Positions 6,285-8,987 of a stretch of DNA of 8,987 nt are shown here, one piece after another (position 1 is the stretch's first letter; each line of letters starts with the position of its first letter). The notes under the pieces are model-generated. The model was given only the letters and a program-made list of their open reading frames with translations. It had not been told where the DNA came from and searched no databases. Source of the stretch: JBAYZQ01 sp041672385 (GTDB taxonomy: Bacteria > Spirochaetota > Spirochaetia > Sphaerochaetales > Sphaerochaetaceae); the NCBI GenBank assembly GCA_041672385.1, contig JBAYZQ010000090.1, positions 1 through 8,987 of the forward strand. Direction: 5' to 3'. Both the position numbers and the translations under genes were made by a program.

Positions 6285-7580
6285 TTGAATAAATTAGCAT
6301 TGTTTGGTGGCAGTAAGTTTGTGACAGATAAGCATGAGGCGATGTTTCATTGGCCAATTGTGACAGAAGAAGATGATGCTGCAGTTTTAGATGTACTTCA
6401 TAAGGGTCTTATGAGTGGTACTGAAATAACAAAAAAGTTTGAGGACAAGATGGCAACTTGGCTTGGTGTAAAATATGCTTTGGGATATTGCAATGGGACC
6501 TCTGGTATATTGGGTGCACTTTGGGCTTGTGGAGTCGGTGCCGGAGATGAAGTTATCTGTCCAAGTATGACTTATTGGGCAAGTGCTAGTCCTGTTCAGA
6601 CTTTAGGTGCAGTTGTTAATTTTGCTGATATTGAAAAGGATACTTTATGTATTGATCCTGATGATATAGAGCATAGAATTGGAAATCGTACTAAGGTAAT
6701 AATTGTGGTTCATTATGCTGGCCAGCCTTGTAACATGGATAAGATTAATGCTATTGCAAAAAAACATAATATTTTCGTTCTTGAAGATGCTTCCCATGCA
6801 CAGGGGTCTCTTTATCATGGAAAGAAATGCGGAACTCTTGGTGATGTTTCTGTAATGAGCCTTATGACAGCAAAAAGTTTTGCTATTGGCGAAGCAGGAA
6901 TGTTGTTTACTGATAATAAACAGATTTTTGAAAAAGCTATGTCTTATGGATTTTATGAAAGAACCGGAGCTGTTTCAGAATTTTTTAAGTCTGATAATCA
7001 GATTTCGGACCCTGAACTTTTGAAATATGCCGGAGTTCCACTTGGTGGATTCAAACATAGAATGCATCAGATGAGTAGTGCCGTTGGTCTTATACAACTT
7101 AAATATTTTGATGAAAGAAGTGCTGAAAATGACAAGGCAATGAAATATTTTTGGAGTCAACTTGAAGACATTCCTCAGATAAAACCTCATATGACAACAG
7201 AAGAAGGTTGTACTATGGGAGGATGGTACTATCCTCTTGGATATTTTGATAGCAAATCTTATCAAGAAGGTGCTCTAAAAAAAATCTGCAAAGCATTGAC
7301 TGCTGAAGGCGTTCCAAGTTGTAGTCCTGCAAAGAATAAAGCTCTTCATTTGCACCCAGCTTTTAATGAGCTTGATTTGTTCAGAGTAGGTAAACCTACT
7401 GCTATATGTTGGGCTGAAAGAGATGTAAGACAAGGCAAAGGAGCATGTCCAAATTCAGAGGATGTACAAAATTATGTATTTTCTGTCCCTTGGTTTAAGC
7501 ATTGTGAAGCTCAAGTTATTGATGAATATGTAGGTGCTTTTCATAAAGTTTTTGCACAGCTTGATGATATACTAAAATAA
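6285..7580 (+). CDS. DegT/DnrJ/EryC1/StrS-family PLP-dependent aminotransferase
   Basis: A fold-type I PLP enzyme of 431 residues, longer than the roughly 370-400 of most family members. Visible landmarks are GLMSGTEITKKFE near the N-terminus, the phosphate-binding turn NGTSG (70-74), CPSMTYWASASPV, LEDASHAQGS with Asp168 to hold the pyridine nitrogen, and MTAKSFAIGEAG with Lys197 as the PLP lysine. Family members transaminate keto sugars or keto-cyclitols (for example AHBA synthase-like and StsC-like enzymes). Which direction applies here is unknown, and the operon with an importer favours catabolism. The start is TTG, supported by the conserved LALFGG beginning directly after it and by a weak AGAGAG Shine-Dalgarno eight bases upstream; the next in-frame ATG would remove 19 family-like residues. 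It lies in the same frame as the fusion gene, 15 bases after its stop. Confidence 0.9.
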   Translation: MNKLALFGGSKFVTDKHEAMFHWPIVTEEDDAAVLDVLHKGLMSGTEITKKFEDKMATWLGVKYALGYCNGTSGILGALWACGVGAGDEVICPSMTYWASASPVQTLGAVVNFADIEKDTLCIDPDDIEHRIGNRTKVIIVVHYAGQPCNMDKINAIAKKHNIFVLEDASHAQGSLYHGKKCGTLGDVSVMSLMTAKSFAIGEAGMLFTDNKQIFEKAMSYGFYERTGAVSEFFKSDNQISDPELLKYAGVPLGGFKHRMHQMSSAVGLIQLKYFDERSAENDKAMKYFWSQLEDIPQIKPHMTTEEGCTMGGWYYPLGYFDSKSYQEGALKKICKALTAEGVPSCSPAKNKALHLHPAFNELDLFRVGKPTAICWAERDVRQGKGACPNSEDVQNYVFSVPWFKHCEAQVIDEYVGAFHKVFAQLDDILK

Positions 7581-7650
7581 TCAAGAAAGTAAATTATATT
7601 AAAACATAGTTTTTGTGTTAATCAGATGTAGAGATTAAGAAGAAATGAAA

Positions 7651-7737
7651 AGGTAGCAGTTATCATTATAGTGGTAGACTTGCTACCTCTTATTGAAAAT
7701 AAGGGTGAATCCTCAGTTTTTTTAATTTTTAATTTTT
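7651..7737 (+). terminator. Tandem hairpins and T-rich tract after the operon, possible terminator
   Basis: AGGTAGCA (7651-7658) pairs exactly with TGCTACCT (7681-7688) across a 22-base loop. Directly next, CTTATT-GAA-AATAAG (7689-7703) forms a second small hairpin. A tract of T5-T7 runs separated by AA follows at 7717-7737. The T-runs start 13 bases after the hairpin, not immediately, so this is not a textbook Rho-independent site. It is nonetheless the only structured element in the 398-base gap after the aminotransferase gene and could end or process the operon transcript. Confidence 0.4.
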
Positions 7738-7759
7738 AAGTTTGTTGTATACTGATTAG

Positions 7760-7960
7760 AAAAACTATAAAAAGATTGCTGAAGAACTTATTGATATTCA
7801 TAAAATATATGGACTTGGTGGGAATTGGCATATTACTTTTAAAAATTCTACCGAGGCAAGATTTAAAGAAGGAATCTGGACTAAAATTGTAACGTGCAAG
7901 TCGTACTTAAAAACGAGAATGCTCCAGGTTATATATGGATTTAAAAAGGGCTTGTTATAG
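7760..7960 (+). pseudogene. Probable decayed gene fragment between the operon and the EamA transporter
   Basis: A 66-codon frame opens directly after an in-frame TAG (7757-7759) and ends at TAG 7958-7960. It has no ATG, GTG or TTG start with a ribosome site near its beginning. The first half reads like real protein (for example KIAEELIDIHKIYGLGGNWH, then FKNSTEARFKEGIW). Around 7880-7900 the protein-like character seems to move to another frame, which reads VVLKNENAPGYIWI before TAA at 7942-7944, suggesting a frameshift. I do not recognise the family. It could be a remnant of a gene once belonging to this cluster, or chance. Confidence 0.4.
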
Positions 7961-7978
7961 TATTTTATGAGGTAATAG

Positions 7979-8842
7979 ATGAAGAACGAAAATGTTGTTT
8001 TTAAAAAAGCAATAATTCTTATGATTATTTGTGGATTTACTAGTTCTATGGTTTCTATTTGTGCAAAAGGTGGGGGAGAAATTTCTCCTATTCAAAAATT
8101 GTTTTTTCAGAATATAACGGTTGTTGCTTTTGGCCTTCCTTTTATGATCAAAAATGGTTTTTGTTTTCAAAATAAAAACAAAGTTCTAATCCCTCTTTTA
8201 TTAAGATGTGTTTTTGGAGTATTGGCTGCAACAATTAGTTTTTATTGTCTTCAAAGAATGCTGGTAGCAGATGTTAACATGCTCTTGGAGATTAGTCCCA
8301 TATTTACTGCAATTTTCGGTTTTTTTATGCTTAAAGAAAGATTTCCTAAATCAAACTGGATATTCTATTCATTTGCTTTGTTTGGATGTCTTTTAATAAT
8401 AAAACCAGGTACTAATAATGTGTTATTAGTTCCTGCATTGCTTTGTATTTTATGTGCAATTATTTCTTCTGTGGATTTAAATCTTTTGAGAATATTAGGT
8501 AAAAAAGGAATGGTTGGTCTTCCTGTTATCTTTTATTTTGGTCTCTTTTCTATATTAGTTAGTTTTCCTTGGGTTATATTCAATTTTGTTCCCATGGGAA
8601 AATTACAGTTTCTTTCAATTGTTGGTATTGGGGTATTCACTTTATTAACTCAAATTTTTCTTTCTTATGCTTATACAATGGCTCCAAGCGGTAGGATATC
8701 AATATATTCATATGTTGGGATTTTGTTTTGTGGTATCAATGGATATATTTTTTTTAAAGAAATTCCCGATAAAATAAGTTTAGTTGGGTATGCTTTAATA
8801 ATTTTTACCGCTGCAGGTTTATATATAAGAGATAACAAATAA
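7979..8842 (+). CDS. EamA/DMT-family membrane transporter
   Basis: A 287-residue integral membrane protein of the drug/metabolite transporter superfamily (RhaT/EamA type), the usual length for a two-repeat, ten-helix member. The first EamA repeat spans roughly residues 10-142 and includes LRCVFGVLAATISFYCLQRM and the family signature around ISPIFTAIFGFFMLKERF, followed by the typical GCLLIIKPG. The second repeat spans about 148-283 and ends in an equivalent PDKISLVGYALIIFTAAGLY. TGAGGT six bases before the ATG serves as ribosome site. It lies about 400 bases beyond the aminotransferase gene with a possible terminator between, so it is probably a separate unit. A TATACT at 7748-7753 might be its -10 box, but no good -35 is visible. 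The family exports or imports amino acids, sugars or metabolites; the substrate here is unknown. Confidence 0.9.
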   Translation: MKNENVVFKKAIILMIICGFTSSMVSICAKGGGEISPIQKLFFQNITVVAFGLPFMIKNGFCFQNKNKVLIPLLLRCVFGVLAATISFYCLQRMLVADVNMLLEISPIFTAIFGFFMLKERFPKSNWIFYSFALFGCLLIIKPGTNNVLLVPALLCILCAIISSVDLNLLRILGKKGMVGLPVIFYFGLFSILVSFPWVIFNFVPMGKLQFLSIVGIGVFTLLTQIFLSYAYTMAPSGRISIYSYVGILFCGINGYIFFKEIPDKISLVGYALIIFTAAGLYIRDNK

Positions 8843-8858
8843 AATGGAATTTTTATTT
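8837..8858. terminator. AT-only hairpin between convergent genes, possible bidirectional terminator
   Basis: AAATAAAA (8837-8844) and TTTTATTT (8851-8858) are exact inverted copies around a six-base loop. The repeat overlaps the EamA stop codon and lies just before the end of the convergent minus-strand gene. The stem has no G or C, so stability is low, but each strand has T-rich sequence after it and the position fits a shared terminator. Confidence 0.35.
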
Positions 8859-8872
8859 AAATTTTGGCTCAA

Positions 8873-8987
8873 TCACAAAAGTTGTGTGTTTTTAGATATT
8901 TTATGGGAGGATGGATTTCTTACATAGTTTTTTCTGCTTGCATCAAAGAGTTTTAAAAAGAAATAATCATCATCAGGATAGCCGTAT
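8873..8987 (-). CDS. C-terminal end of an unidentified minus-strand gene, cut by the window edge
   Basis: Read on the minus strand, one frame stays open from the right edge for 37 codons and stops at TGA (8875-8873). It begins YGYPDDDYFFLKLFDASR and continues with a basic, polar tail. The other two minus-strand frames close within about ten codons. The aromatic and acidic composition looks like genuine protein, and the convergent placement behind EamA is natural. I do not recognise the family from so short a tail. Confidence 0.45.
   Translation of the reverse strand, partial: YGYPDDDYFFLKLFDASRKNYVRNPSSHKISKNTQLL

Noticed and set aside
6975..7265. A 96-codon minus-strand frame inside the aminotransferase gene
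   Set aside because: It is antisense to well-conserved PLP-enzyme sequence and has no recognisable motif or ribosome site.
7581..7978. A riboswitch or tRNA in the 398-base gap before the EamA gene
   Set aside because: I found no cloverleaf and no aptamer core that I recognise; only simple hairpins and a decayed frame are visible.
1..8987. CRISPR array or defence system
   Set aside because: No spaced direct repeats and no cas, nuclease or toxin-like genes are visible anywhere in the window.

Overview
The DNA is AT-rich (about one third G+C by eye) and looks like a gut- or sediment-type anaerobe. I lean towards a spirochaete (Treponema/Sphaerochaeta-like). The sugar-binding protein has a plain Sec signal ending Ala-Phe-Ala/Asn-Gly and no lipobox cysteine, a style common in spirochaetal binding proteins and consistent with a diderm periplasm. 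A Clostridia-like host is not excluded. No rRNA or marker gene is present, so this is inference.

Layout. Positions 1-163 (minus) hold the start of a frameshifted IS1634-type transposase that runs off the left edge, with its own promoter at 203-231. Positions 232-443 are a regulatory region: an imperfect inverted repeat, a 15-bp operator-like palindrome, a good sigma-70 promoter (379-406) and a strong Shine-Dalgarno. From 444 to 7580 there is one five-gene, same-strand cluster: periplasmic binding protein, a perfect 28-bp hairpin plus T-tract that looks like an internal terminator/attenuator, two CUT1-type permeases, an 886-residue two-domain enzyme and a DegT/DnrJ/EryC1/StrS-type PLP enzyme. 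Positions 7581-7978 hold hairpins and an apparent decayed gene. An EamA/DMT membrane transporter follows (7979-8842). At the right edge is the C-terminal tail of a convergent minus-strand gene.

How it may work. The ABC genes import a carbohydrate-like solute, probably with an ATPase encoded elsewhere, since none is in the window. The 886-residue protein joins an N-acylglucosamine-2-epimerase-like (alpha/alpha) barrel to a neutral-ceramidase-like zinc amidase domain. All four expected zinc ligands are recognisable, but arginine replaces the serine known to be catalytic in true ceramidases. With the PLP enzyme, this suggests a pathway for an N-acylated amino sugar, aminocyclitol or related compound (epimerise or bind, hydrolyse an amide, transaminate or deaminate). 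The substrate cannot be read from sequence. The fused enzyme in its importer/aminotransferase context is the most novel element here.
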